Assembly: GCF_029931775.1 (NCBI RefSeq)
Contig: NC_079325.1
Location: forward strand, 53,490,286 to 53,554,285
Origin: Euleptes europaea
Lineage: Eukaryota; Chordata; Lepidosauria; Squamata; Sphaerodactylidae
DNA length: 64,000 nt
Direction: 5' to 3'
Shown here: piece after piece, positions 1 through 12,200 of the stretch
How positions within the stretch are numbered: position 1 is the first letter of the stretch
How the letters are laid out: each line of letters opens with the position of its first letter
Position numbers and translations under genes: made by a program
The notes under the pieces: generated by a model
Told to the model about the DNA's origin: nothing
The model's input: the letters and a program-made list of their open reading frames with translations, nothing else
Database searches by the model: none

Positions 1-1129
1 GAGACCCGCTTTTACATGCGGTTTTTCACACTGACGATGTTTAAAATGCCAAATAGATGAGTGGTTGTCCTTGAAGCGTGTCGGAGGGCGTGTTCACAAG
101 TTCCGTTCCCTAGAATCTCTTTTTGGTGCTGTGACACTGCCCTAGAACACAAAAGAGAACGAATTAACTGAACCGGTGCCTTTCCTTCACCAACTGAGTA
201 ACCAGAACACGTGGAATGAGGAAGAAACAGCTTCCTAGCCAACGGGTGTTATTACCAAGCAAGTGTTTCTCATTTTTAAGAACTAAGTATTTTGTGTGCA
301 TTTTAAACCATGACGTGAACTAGCACTGAACGTACTCAGTACTAATTTCCATCATATTGATTACTTTTGCTGCTGATGCACTACAGTTCCTGCCAGAAAC
401 TTACTGTTTGTGGTGAATGTCGGGAAATTAGTTCTCAAGAAAGCTCAGTAATAGAAAATAATTGCCTTGCTGATCAAACCAGCAGTCCATTAAGCCTGCC
501 AGGTCCTATGGAAGTCCATAGACAATGCAAGATGTAGCCATCTCTGCAGCCTCTCCCCTTTTAGAGGTAAACTGCTTCTAATCATGGAGGCCCAGTTTGT
601 TTTGTTGGGCGTATCAATATTAGCCATATCTTCCATGACTTATAATAAGGATTGGTTCAGATGTCAGGGCAAATTGTAGACAGCAGCTGTGTGAATGAGC
701 TTTGAAGGACCTTCAGCCTTGTGTGTGCAATCTCTGCTGCCCACTGCGCCTTTCCACATGGTGAGCTAATTAGTGATTTGTCTGGCAGACCGTAGCTTGC
801 TGGTACGTCCAAAATTGTCACACTATAGATTGTTCCCAGTTTGCAATCCTGGTTTGCTGGGCAAACAATAGTGTGATAGTTTATCTGCAAGGATGAAACA
901 GTTCTCTGCATAAGTGAAAATGACTAATTACCTCACTGCCCATGAGAGAGGAGGGAAGGATAAAGTGTGGATTGTGTGTGTGAGCCTGAAGCCCCTTCGA
1001 AACTGGTCCACGCGGCAGCAAGCCATGGTTTCCTATTGTGTCTGAACCAAGCTTTTAACTCTTTCAGTAAACATCTAAGATAGTTGCCATCTCCATGTCA
1101 TGGGAATGAATTCCTTAATTTTGTGTCCT
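1..1129. other. no feature recognised (TBC1D13 intron 1 or upstream)
   Basis: Unique-looking sequence without a CpG island. The missing TBC1D13 first exon was looked for here and not seen. Confidence 0.5.
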
Positions 1130-1390
1130 GGCCGACTTATCCTTAAGTGGTTAGACATTCATGGAGGAGAGAGGTCCATCGGTGGCTATTGGCCATGGTG
1201 ACTGAAGGGAGTCTCCATATTCAGAAGTAGCAAAAATACCAGTGCTGAGAGGCAGCAGGGGAGGGCCTCCGTTTCTACGCCCTGTTTATTTGATCCTCCA
1301 GGGCAACTGGTTGACCTGGTTGTGAAGCAGTATACTGGACTAGGACCGTTGGTTTGATCCCGCAGATGCTACTTATGTTGTTATGTACTG
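1130..1390 (+). mobile_element. CR1 LINE 3' end
   Basis: TTCATGGAGGAGAGAGGTCC and GCCATGGTGACTGAAGGGAG match the CR1-type 3' end at 40700-41030. Confidence 0.7.
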
Positions 1391-1686
1391 CAGAAGAAGA
1401 AGAAAAGTTGGTTTTTATATGCCGACTCTCTACCACTTAAGAAAGAATCAAACCGGCTTACAATCACCTTCCCTTCCCCTCCAAAACAGACACCCTGTGA
1501 GGTAGGTGAGGCTGAGTGTGACTAGCCCAAGGTCACCCAGCAGGCTTTGTGTGTAGGAGTGGGGAAACCAACCTGGCAGATTAGTCTCTGCTGCTCGTGT
1601 GGAGGAGTGGGGAATCAAACCCGGTTCTCCAGATCAGAGTCCACCATTCCAAACCACTGCTCTTAACCACTACACCATGCTAGTTC
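1391..1686 (-). mobile_element. tRNA-headed SINE (long form)
   Basis: Reverse copy ending in the box A side TTAACCACTACACCATGC. It begins with an AGAAGAAGAAGA tail and GGTTTTTATATGCCGACTCT. Confidence 0.88.
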
Positions 1687-1819
1687 TTGTCCAAGTGGGT
1701 TTGCTAGTGCTGTAGTGCCCTAGAGATGCTTTTCAGTACTTAACAAGGGCTCAGAGCATTTCTGATGCTAAATGCTGCACAAAACAAATTTGGTGTGACT
1801 GTACCCAGAGAGGACAAAG

Positions 1820-2640
1820 ATCACGATGGGTAGCCGTGTTAGACATAGCAGTAGAAAAGAGCAAGAGTCCAGTAGAACCTTCAAGACTAACAGAATTTCT
1901 GGCAAGGTATGATAGCTTTTTGAGTCACAGCTCACTACTTCAGATACAGCTAGAATGTGAGTCCATCTGACCTTAAGTAGAGAAGAGTAAATTCAGACAC
2001 CCAATGGCAATAGCATGTAAATGTCAATACCAGGTAATTTACATTACCAGGCGTGATTGGATCAAGTGTGATATGCAGAAGGGTAGTAGGCATGGAGAAA
2101 TCAGTAATGAGACAGGGATCCTAGGTCTCTATTCAGTCCAGGAAAATGCATTGTCTTGAGCTTCATTATTATTTGTAAATCAGCAGTCTCTCTTTCTAAT
2201 CTCCCTTTGAAATTCCTTTGTGAGAGAACTGCTACTCAATTGAATATCCTGGAAGGTTAAAATATTTCCCCGCTGGTTTTTGAACATTGTGGTTTCTAAT
2301 GTCAGACTTAGGCACATTTAATCTTTGTCGCAGGGACTGGCCTGTTTGTCCAATGTAGAGGGTGGAAGGGCATTGCTGGCATGTGATAGCATAAATCGCA
2401 TTAGAAGATGAGCAGGAGTATGAACCTGAGATAGTACGGCTGAGGTTGCTGGGCCTGTGATGGTGTAGCTAGAATCTATATGAGAGCAAAGTTGGCACCT
2501 TGGTTTGTTGCAGGTTTTGGTACCAGAGTCCATGAGAGGTCCATGTACCAGAGAGGACAAGTCAGAGTTGCTCAGAGGTCAAGCTGCCCTTGGCTCCTTG
2601 TTCATACATGCTGCAACAATTACTCTTCAGTGACTCCATG
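1820..2640 (-). mobile_element. Penelope-like retroelement fragment with GIY-YIG endonuclease
   Basis: The minus strand reads CNKPRCQLCSHI, then IYAITCQQCPSTLYIGQTG and QSLRQRLNVPKSDI. That is a cysteine cluster followed by the GIY-YIG nuclease start of Penelope-like elements. The element's 3' tail, seen on the plus strand as GATGGGTAGCCGTGTTAG (1826), recurs at 42285-42405 and 57761-57836. It is broken and lacks the reverse transcriptase. Confidence 0.82.
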
Positions 2641-3133
2641 ATGAAGGAGGAATTGCTGCATTTCATTAGATCTAAATCCCTCCCTTGGTCCTAAAGCAAG
2701 GGGTCCTTGCAGACTTCTTCCCCTAATTCCTTTCAGATAGGTCTTCCGCCCTGTTGTTATTCTTCAAGAAAATTAAGAATGATCAGGTGAGAACCTGAGA
2801 TGTTGGAGCTGTCCTTGTTGTACATGTGACTGTTTTTTCCTGTGGTCTGCCTAGTACTTGCGTTGCTTTTGTTTTGATAAAAGCCCTTATCTGAACTGCA
2901 TGTTTACAGTGTGTTTGACTCTGTTTTGAGTGTCCTTGGCGGGGGAGGAGGGATAGACAGACGTGAAAGAAACTTTATGTGCCTTTAGCCTAAATCATAA
3001 ACGTGCTGAATAATGATGACTTTTAATCCAAAAAGAATGTTTTGAATTTTTGCCCAAATGTAACTATTCACCTGGCAATTCATGCATCTATTGTTTATAT
3101 TCTTTCTTGTGTTTTGTGATCCCTTCCCTCTAG

Positions 3134-3207
3134 GATTGCAGAATTTCAGGAGATCCTTAGTGAACCCAAGATTGTGCTGCAGAAGCTCCGCAAACTTTGC
3201 TTTAGCG
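3134..3207 (+). CDS. TBC1D13: TBC1D13 exon 2
   Basis: Begins after a CTCTAG acceptor with the last base of a split Arg codon, then reads IAEFQEILSEP through KLCFS and ends in a split Gly codon before GTAAAT. Length is 74 nt. Confidence 0.93.
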
Positions 3208-6200
3208 GTAAATGATTTTGGCAAATTCTTGCTGTTACAGGCAGTAGCACGGATCGGGTTTCAGAGCTCGCTCTAAGGCTGGGTTGATCACTTGCCAGGA
3301 GATATGAGTTGCAACTGTTTTATCCTCACAAAGATGATACTTTAATCAGAAGAGAAACAGCTTTTCTGGATATGCTAGCATTTCATCCCCCCTCCCCCCA
3401 AAAAAAACACCATAAGGGTTTGGAGATAATTATCTGCGGTTTGTCTCTGCCATGCTGTGGGGCTGCCAGTAGAGATGTGGCCTGAACTGCACTGTGTAGA
3501 AAGTTGCTGTCTGATGGCTTAACAGAGCGCAGTTCTTCCCCCCCTTAAAAGGCCCTTTGCCCACCACTGTGGTTCCCCCCCTTCCTGAAACATACAAACG
3601 AGTGCATGTGTATGCTTGGCTGAATTCATATGAGATAAGGTCTAATAGACCTGGCCTGTTTCTTAGAAACATAGACATATACAGTGGGAAGTGCACCCCA
3701 GGAGCATGCAGAAAATTATAAGGCCAGCATGCAGTAGCTTCTTGTCGGACAAACATGAAGCTTCTTTGGAGGTTTTTAAGCAGAGGCTAGATGGTCATCT
3801 GGCAGCAATGCTGATTCTATGAACTTAGGCAGATCATAAGAAGGAGGGCAGGAAGAGATGCATCAGTGCTTGGCTCTCGTGGACCCTTCTTACATGCCCA
3901 GGGTAATGCCAATCTCCACTTTGAGATCAGGAAGCAATTTTCCTCCAGGCCAGATTGGCCAGGGATCCTGAAGTGTTTTTGTTGCCATCTTCTGGGCATG
4001 AAGTAGGGGTCACGGGGGGGTTTCCAGTTCTTGTCATAAAATAGCTTGGTTTGCCAAGCTGCTTATTTTTAATCAAACTTGGTGTGTATTTGGCCATCAC
4101 TTCAGCAACCAGGGAATTTATCTCTGTACCCATACTATTTCTTCTTCTTCCCCATGGGCCCCCATTTACTTTGTCAAGATAAAACACCAATCTGTCCTCA
4201 AAGCCATTACCTAATCTACATTGTGAATAATGTATTTTGATAAGAGAACTATAGTCCGGCTAAACAGTTTAGTCATCTTGTTGTAAAAACTGTTGCAAGT
4301 AGTAAATGTTTAGATATTGACCTCATTAACAGTGACACATAACCCCCCCCCCCAGCATACCCACTTAGCAGAGAGTTAATAGGAAATCTTGAAATAATCT
4401 GTGTAAGGTGCCAAAATCCTCCAAAGGCCATCCTTGCTGTCACTGAGTTACTACTTCTATAAATATTTAACCCCCAAACGTCTTACAAGCTTAAAGTTTT
4501 GCACCAAATTTAATCTCTGCTGTTCATTGATGTTTGTATAAGTGGTCGTGTTCCTTACCTGACTGAGTTTGTATCTGAGAGCAAGCCAGTGTGTTGACAT
4601 GGCTAGATTGCTGGACTTAGACCAGTGAGGCTGTCGTTTTATGGCCCTGTTCAGCCATGAAGCTGACTGGGTGATCTTGGGTCAATCACTCAGCATAAGC
4701 CACTTAAAAAAAAATGTTTCTGAGGATAAAAAGCTACCCTGATTTCCTTGGTTGAAGGGTGAATTAAAAATATGATATATGTATATAAATTATTAGAGCC
4801 AGCATGGTGAGGTTGTTAAGAGCAGTGGACTCTAGTCTGGAGAATCGGGTTCGATTCCCCACTCCTCCACATTAAACCTGCTGGGTGACCTTGGGTCAGT
4901 CACAGTTCTGTCAGAACTCTCTCAGCCCATGTGGAGGCAGGCAATGGCAAACCACCTCCGAACGTCTCTTGCCTTGAAAACCCTACGGGGTCGCCATAAG
5001 TCAGCTGTGACTTGAAGGCACACACACACGCATATAAATTATCAATAATCATGATGATGCTCTCTAGTTTGAGCCTTATCCCATAATAAACAATTTCTCT
5101 ATAGTATTTTCAGCTTTCCCTTCTTCCAAGGAGCTTATGGTGCCCTCTGTTTTTATCAGAACTGTAACCCTTATCTTCCAGATGTCAGAGGACTTCATTC
5201 ATTTCAGACTGGATCCAATGTCTCTCTTCTGCTAATGGAGAGTCTTTCTCTGTCAGATCTTACCCATTATCTTGTTGTAATCATTCAACAAACCAGTAAA
5301 ACTGACTAGTATTATTCTCATATTGCAGATGGAAGAGTTGTGGCTGAGAGTGTGGTTTGCGTGAGGCCACCTAGTTTATTAATTAATGAAAACATTTATT
5401 AGACACCTTTCTTCCTTATGGAGCTCAAGGCAGCTTACAACATAGATAAAACACATAAAGTACATAGTTACATAAAACTAAAATTTAAAATCATAATTCA
5501 GGACTGCTTTAATCAAATGCACTCCTAAATAAAACCATCTTCAGCTGCCTCCTAAAGATCAAATGTGAGGGGACCAGGCACATCCACTCGGAGAGGTTGT
5601 TCCATAGTTGTGTGGTGACTACTAAAAAGGCCCTCTCTCATGTACCCACCAAATAAGCTCTTTGATTGATGGGACACCTGTGATGTTAATTCCTGGGCAG
5701 GATCATATGGGAGAAGACAGTCTCCAGTCTCACCTAGTGGATTCATGACACAGACTGTGTTTGAAACAGCGACCTCACAGTTAATTCTCTTAGCCATTCT
5801 GACACCAATTCTTTGCAGAAATCTGCATTAAACTGTGGTACCCTGAAACTGAATTCAGAACAATAATGTATTGCTGTTAACAGGAGTACCTCTTTCTTGA
5901 GCATTGCATTTCTTGTGCTCTCCACTTAATTGTGAAATAAGTATATTTTGCCAGTTGCTAAGCATACTGACAGATTATTGTCAGAACCTCCTTCTAAAAG
6001 GATTGTTACCTACTGAAACTTTTCATCCCTACTAGTAATGGCAGTAATAGCACAGTAGTGTGTAAAGGCAACGTGTATCCATTCCTAATTGATTCCATTT
6101 CTTTTGTATTGCAGGGATTCCTTTTGACAGTGGATTGCGCTGTCTCTGCTGGAAGGTGGGTCTTAGTTGGGGCCTTGCTTTGTTCTCTTTGAATTTTTGA

Positions 6201-9200
6201 AGGCTTGGTGATGCGGGTGGGGTCCCCCCCAAAATTTCTAAGTGCTTTATGAAGTTCTGAACAAACCCCATTTGCAAAAAGAGTGCCTTGCCTGAATGGC
6301 ATGCAGCTTGAATGTCTAGAATTTTTCTGCAACTCTGTAATTCTCAGCTAGAAAACCAGATTTGTTGCCCTTCAGCATTTCTCTGAAGAACATGATTGCA
6401 CTCAGACATCCCAATAAGCCATGGTTTATAAACTGAGGTCTGATCAAATGTTGAGGTACTTCTGACATTAGAATGTGAACAGTCCAACTGAGTGGGGGTT
6501 GTTGATTGGCACCAAACCAGGATTTCACACAGAGTTTGTAGCTGGAATGTTAATCACAGTTTCTACAGACTGGTTTGATGTGACAGTTAATTTTACAAAC
6601 TGCAGCTTGTTGAGTAGCACCATGCTTTTTTGGCGACAGATACAGAATCGTATTGAAGATCTTTCCTGCTGGGAGGCAGGAGAAAGGCAAGAAGCAGACA
6701 AACTAGGGTTTGCATAGAAATAATGTTTTGTTGTGCAAGCCAAGGTCTATATTGATGGCTGAATGTAGCCCTTGTGTGTGTGGTTCTCCTTACACAGATC
6801 CTCTTGAACTACCTCCCTGTGGAGAGGGCCTTATGGAGTTCCCTACTGAAAAAGCAGAGGTGAGTTTAATATTTTCTGTAGTCTCCATTCTCGCGTACAG
6901 ATCGCCAACTTCTCAGTACTGAGCTCCAAGAACAGGATATCACACCGGATCCCTGAGTACAGGCACTGCCGCAGTGTTAACTTTGTCCTTAACCTCAGAA
7001 GTTAAGCAGAACAGTATCTGGTAAACGTTTTTTAGGGTATCTTTTAGAATTTCTAGTTGATCATCGATTGATTTTTCATTGGTTAATGAAATGTAAATAA
7101 CTGTAAGTCAAACTTAAATATAGCATTTTTTTAAAGAATCAGGCCGTGTGGCATGAGGAAAGCTTAATAAACAAAAGTTAACATAAAAATAGTAAGACGG
7201 AAAGGTAATTTTTTAGCTTTTTGTTTGAGCGACATCGGCTACTGCATGATGATGCAAGTTTGAAGTCCAGATGTGTTGTCCGAAGTACAAGAGTCCATTC
7301 TGAGCCAGCTGCAATGCCTCCAACCACAGAAGCTCTAGAGGAGCAACTGTTAGTCCGAAATGCAACTTTGCTGTAGCTGCACAGGATACCACAGGAACGG
7401 AGAGTAAATGGTAGAGGAGGATGAAGAGGAAGCATCAGTCAGGGGTAATTGTTCTGGTACTCCTGAAAAACCCAGAGATTTGCAAAAGTGTGAGCAAAAG
7501 GGCACTTGGCCTGTGGGCCTGTGATGCCAGGAAGAACAGCATTAAATCTGCCATAGTTCAGGATATCTGAAAACAAAATGGCCTGTTGTTTGCATACCAC
7601 AGTGATAAGTTGTTTGCATACCACAGTCGTTGGCCCTTCCTTTGAACTTAACTGACACTTGCCTTTTGGGGGGCTAATGGATGTAGCCCCGAACACTGGC
7701 CACAAAGGAGAGAAGTCTTGTCGCCCCGCCTGTCAGCATGCTAAACTGTAGGCAGTTTTAGTTTCTTATTTGTATTGGGTTCTTTTAGAAGTATTTGGCT
7801 CATATGCTTGTATAAACTGCTTTGAGTTTGCAGTTCTGTGAAGAAAGATGATACGGACATGTCAGTCTAATCAATGACACCACTTTTTTCGCTTTCAGTA
7901 TGAATTTATATTGTATGGTCATTCTTAATCTCTGTTTCTAAAGGCCAGTCTGCATCTGTGCTGCCTCTAAGGCATTTGTCTTAGCTGCAGTACAGACAAT
8001 TTTGTGTTTTCTAATAATGCAGAGCTTTGGAGTGGCCGTTGACTACCTTTTTGGCAGTTAAAGCAGTTACATGAAGGATATGGAAGTGAGTTAATGCTTC
8101 TTCAAGAGAAGGGAGTAAGTGGTTTTGTCCAATAGAAATGGCTCTGAAACAAAGGCAATATAGTTGCACCCGGCATTTTGAATTGTTGCCACCAAATTCC
8201 AGCCCGGATAAGAGGCGCGCAGTGCTACTAGGACTACGCTTTGGCACGCCCTGGAGGATTTTTGTTGCCATCTTCTGGGCATGGAGTAGAGATCACTGTG
8301 TGTGTGGTGGTGGGGGGAGGTAGTTGTGAATTTTCTGCATTGTGCAGGGAGTTGGACTAGATGACCCTGGTGGTCCCTTCCAACTCTAGGATTCTATGTG
8401 ATGAGAGGGCCTCTCTTTACATTATCCCTTGCAAGGTGTTGCACTGTAAAGAGGTAGCTTTTGGCCCCAGTGGTATGATAGGGTAGAAGGGAAGAGGTAG
8501 TTTGAGTGTGTATGACCCAAATAATTTAGGTATTGATAAGCAAAAAAAAAGGGGGGGAAAGGAAGCAACACCCAGTATTTTGAATTTGGCTGGAAAATAG
8601 GTACTACTTTATATTGGTGCATTGGCCAGCTCACATGGCACACTGCTTCATTGAATATCTCTACCATTTTAAACAGAGTTGAGTGTACTACAGCACTAAA
8701 CTGTTTCGATCAGTGCTCAGGGCTGAGCTGTTCTGTGTTTGGCAGACTGACATGGAGAGAACTAATGATAATGGGTTCAAATGTGCTGTGTGTTGTCATC
8801 ATCCCCCCCCCCCCACAACTACTTTCTATTTTGTTTTCTCTTTAAAGAGAGTTGTATGCCCAGTTCTTGAAGGAAATGATTATACAGCCTGGAATAGCCA
8901 AAGCCAACCTTGGGGTCTTCAGGGAAGACGTAACCTTAGAAGACCACGTAAGTTATGTCCCCATTAGCTTTAGTACAATTTAGGGCTACATTTTACAATT
9001 AATTCTATGATACTGATATGGCTGCATGTTGGAGCACATGGAATGCGTGTCCTTTTTTTAAAACTTGGGGGATTAGAGAACCTAATGTACCTCTTATTTT
9101 TTTGGGGGGGGGTTTGCAATTGCTGAAACAGTACAAACTTGATTACATGGCTATTTTTATGGCATTGTTTGTACAAAACACACTTGTTAAAATGAGATGT

Positions 9201-12200
9201 CATTATTTAATGCCTTTACTTTCATTTAAAAATGTTTTATCTGGAGCACTTGTAGCTGCCTTAGCCCATCCATATAGACTATTGCTGTCTCCTCCAGCTG
9301 GCTGTCCAGGGTCTCGGGATGGGACCTTTCTCAACACGTGCTGATTTAGATGCCTTTAACTGGAACTGATAAGAATTGAACCCGGGATGTTCTGTGGGCA
9401 GAGCCTGCACTGTGCATCTCAGCTATTGACCCTCCCCAAATAAAGGGTAAAAGAACAAACCTCTTTTTAAAAAGCAGCAGACATCCTTAATCCTGAACTC
9501 TTTGCATGACTGTCACAGGAGCAGGGCCTCCTCTTCCGTAAGATTCACCTGTGTCTTCCCAAGATGTGTCTACCATTCATTTTAATGAGGCTGGCATAGG
9601 AGAACTACCCAGTGAATTATGTGGGTTAGTTTGGTCTGTCACCCATCTTGCCCCTTCTCATGGCACCTGTGAACATTTGCCTCATGGCAGGGTTGCCTGT
9701 GTTTCACTGGCTCCATGTTGCTTTCAGAATCTGCTTCACATAACTGTTCATTGAAAAGGCTCAATGTTTCTGACTTTGTTGAGTTTGTTTGTGCAGGTGT
9801 CTCTCCCCATTGGTCCACTCTGGTCTGTGTGCCTTCTACACCAAGGGCTGCCTTTCCCTCTCTTGTTCGTCAATCCTTTCTGTGCTATCCAGTCTTTCTT
9901 GAGGCCAGCTCCTTCAGCAAAGCCTGTCCCTAACATTGTTTTCATTGGCTACACTTCTGCTGATCTGTCATTACCTGTTGCCTGCTTTTTGGAGTATAAC
10001 ACAAGCACTGTAGTGTGTCTGTGTGGGGCTCAGTGCTAGTGCACAATATTACGTTTTAAAAGAGTGCCTTTTGGCATCTCATCTTGGGGACAATTCACAC
10101 GGTCAAGAATTTCTTCTGCAGAGAGAGCCAAGGAGATGGTGAAGTGGGGAAAGGCTGGGTTCAGGTTCCCTCTTGGCTTGCTGGGGAGACCTTGAGACAG
10201 GCACTGTGTCTTGGCCTAACCTACCTCACAGGGCTGCTGTAAAAGGGGAAAAAATGAGCTAACCTCATGACTGCAACTTGGGGTATCTTTTCGTCTGGAT
10301 GCAAACTTTGACAAAGTGGCTTCATCAGTTCCTATTCATCCCTTTCTTGTTGACAGCAGCAAGTCTCTTTCTTTCTCTCTCTCGTTACACCATAAAGCCC
10401 ACTGCAATGCTGGCACTGTATAAATGAACAATCTATATTATATTGTGAGCTGGGCATAATCGCATGGCTGGCAGGGCACTCCATGATGCAGGCGCAGCTC
10501 CCTGGCAGCCATTTCTTCGGAGTCAGCAGCCTCCTTTTCACCCTGCCATGACCAACAGAACAGCTCCTGAGGTGTAGCAGTGATATTGACGGAGAGCCTG
10601 GTGACAGGTCCGCATTCATGGAAGCGCTCCTGGGAGTGGTTGAGATGCATGGTGTGCTTTTTGCTGCTGAATGCTTTCCTTGCTGTAAGGACAATGCTGA
10701 CGTTGATGGGCCAAGGGTCTGATTCATTGTAAGGCAGCTTCCTGTGACCATCTTTTCTGTGTTTTGCCTCTTTGAAATACTCCTTATGCAGCCACTGAAC
10801 CCGAATCCAGACAGCCGGTGGAACACTTACTTCAAGGACAATGAGGTGCTGCTGCAGATAGACAAGGATGTCAGGTGTGTATGTGTGAAAAAGTCTGGGG
10901 AGCAAGGGGGGGCTTTTCTGCCACCTACAGCCTCACAATATTGAATCCCATAGTCAGAATATGTCTGGTTTCAAACAGCCCTACTGAGGACTCTGGTTCT
11001 GGCAATCCACCCTTTAAAAAAACGATTAATTCTCTTGCCTGTCCAGGAGACTATACCCTGATATGGCATTCTTCCAACGCCCAACCGAGTACCCCTGCCT
11101 GTTGATCCTGGACCCCCAGAATGAGTTTGAGACCCTTCGCAAGCGAGTGGAGCAGACCACACTCAAGTCACAGACAGTGGCACGAAACCGGAGCGGTGTC
11201 ACCAATGTAAGGAGCAACTGCAGTTGCAGACAGCCATGCAGCGGTAAAGTGGATGAAGGGGCAGAGAGATGAGTTTTATACTGGAAAACTGGCAAGGGGT
11301 TGCTGGGTGGCTGGCTTTCTTCGTGTACAGTTTTTCTTCATCGCCCCAGAGCTGAGAGGGTTCTGTGCAAGGCCGCCTTCGGGGGGGGAGTCCTACGCAA
11401 AGTTATGTCCGTATTTGGGTATGCAAATACATGTGAAGCTGAGCCTTCCGAGAGGGGTGCTTTTTGTGCCTCAAACTTGTCACTATATGTGGAAAAGCAA
11501 AGTCAGGGAGGTTAAGGGAAGTACAAAGCAGACATGTAAAAGTTTTGGCTTTTCTGAATGACAAACATGAGAGATGCTGAAATCACTGGAGTGGGGGAAA
11601 GTTTGAGAAATCTGTGCTCAGCTTCTTTCCACTAGGGCAGCAGGAGCATGGCATGTATGTGTCTCCTTACTGTCTCAAACACACCAGTAGCACCTTCTCA
11701 ACAACAAATTGTATACAGTTCTATAGGCCACATCTGTCAAACAAGCCAGACTGAGAAGTTTTTCTCTGCCTCTTTAACAAGTGTAGGCAAGTCTTGTCAG
11801 CATGTGCTAGTCTATGACCGTAACAATAAACTTTATCTTTGTCAGCATGCTTCCCCTAGCATAACCAACACAGTCCTATAGCACATTTATTGTGATGTGA
11901 AAACACAAAGGCCTAAAAACTTGCAGACTTACTGCTGCCTAAACTTACTCTTCTCCTCCCCCCTTGCTTCCTAGGTGAGTTCCCCTCATAAAACATCAGC
12001 GCCTCATTCACTGAGTGAGTATGAAGTTCTGCCCAATGGCTGTGAGGCTCACTGGGAAGTGGTGGAGCGAATCTTATTCATCTATGCTAAGCTGAACCCT
12101 GGGATAGCCTATGTCCAAGGGATGAACGAAATAGTAGGGCCTCTTTACTACACTTTTGCTACAGACTCCAACAGTGACTGGAAAGGTAAGAGGATCAGCT

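Noticed and set aside
1-3133. Search for TBC1D13 exon 1
   Set aside because: No ATG-led MSSLHKSR-like stretch with a donor and no CpG island was found, so it is left unannotated.
6930-7010. Possible 5S-type SINE near CAGAAGTTAAGCAGAACAG
   Set aside because: Only about 20 bp resemble the 5S head; too little to support.
10332-10905. Two overlapping minus-strand ORFs of about 160 codons
   Set aside because: They lie opposite TBC1D13 exon 6 and its intron, with no recognisable domain.
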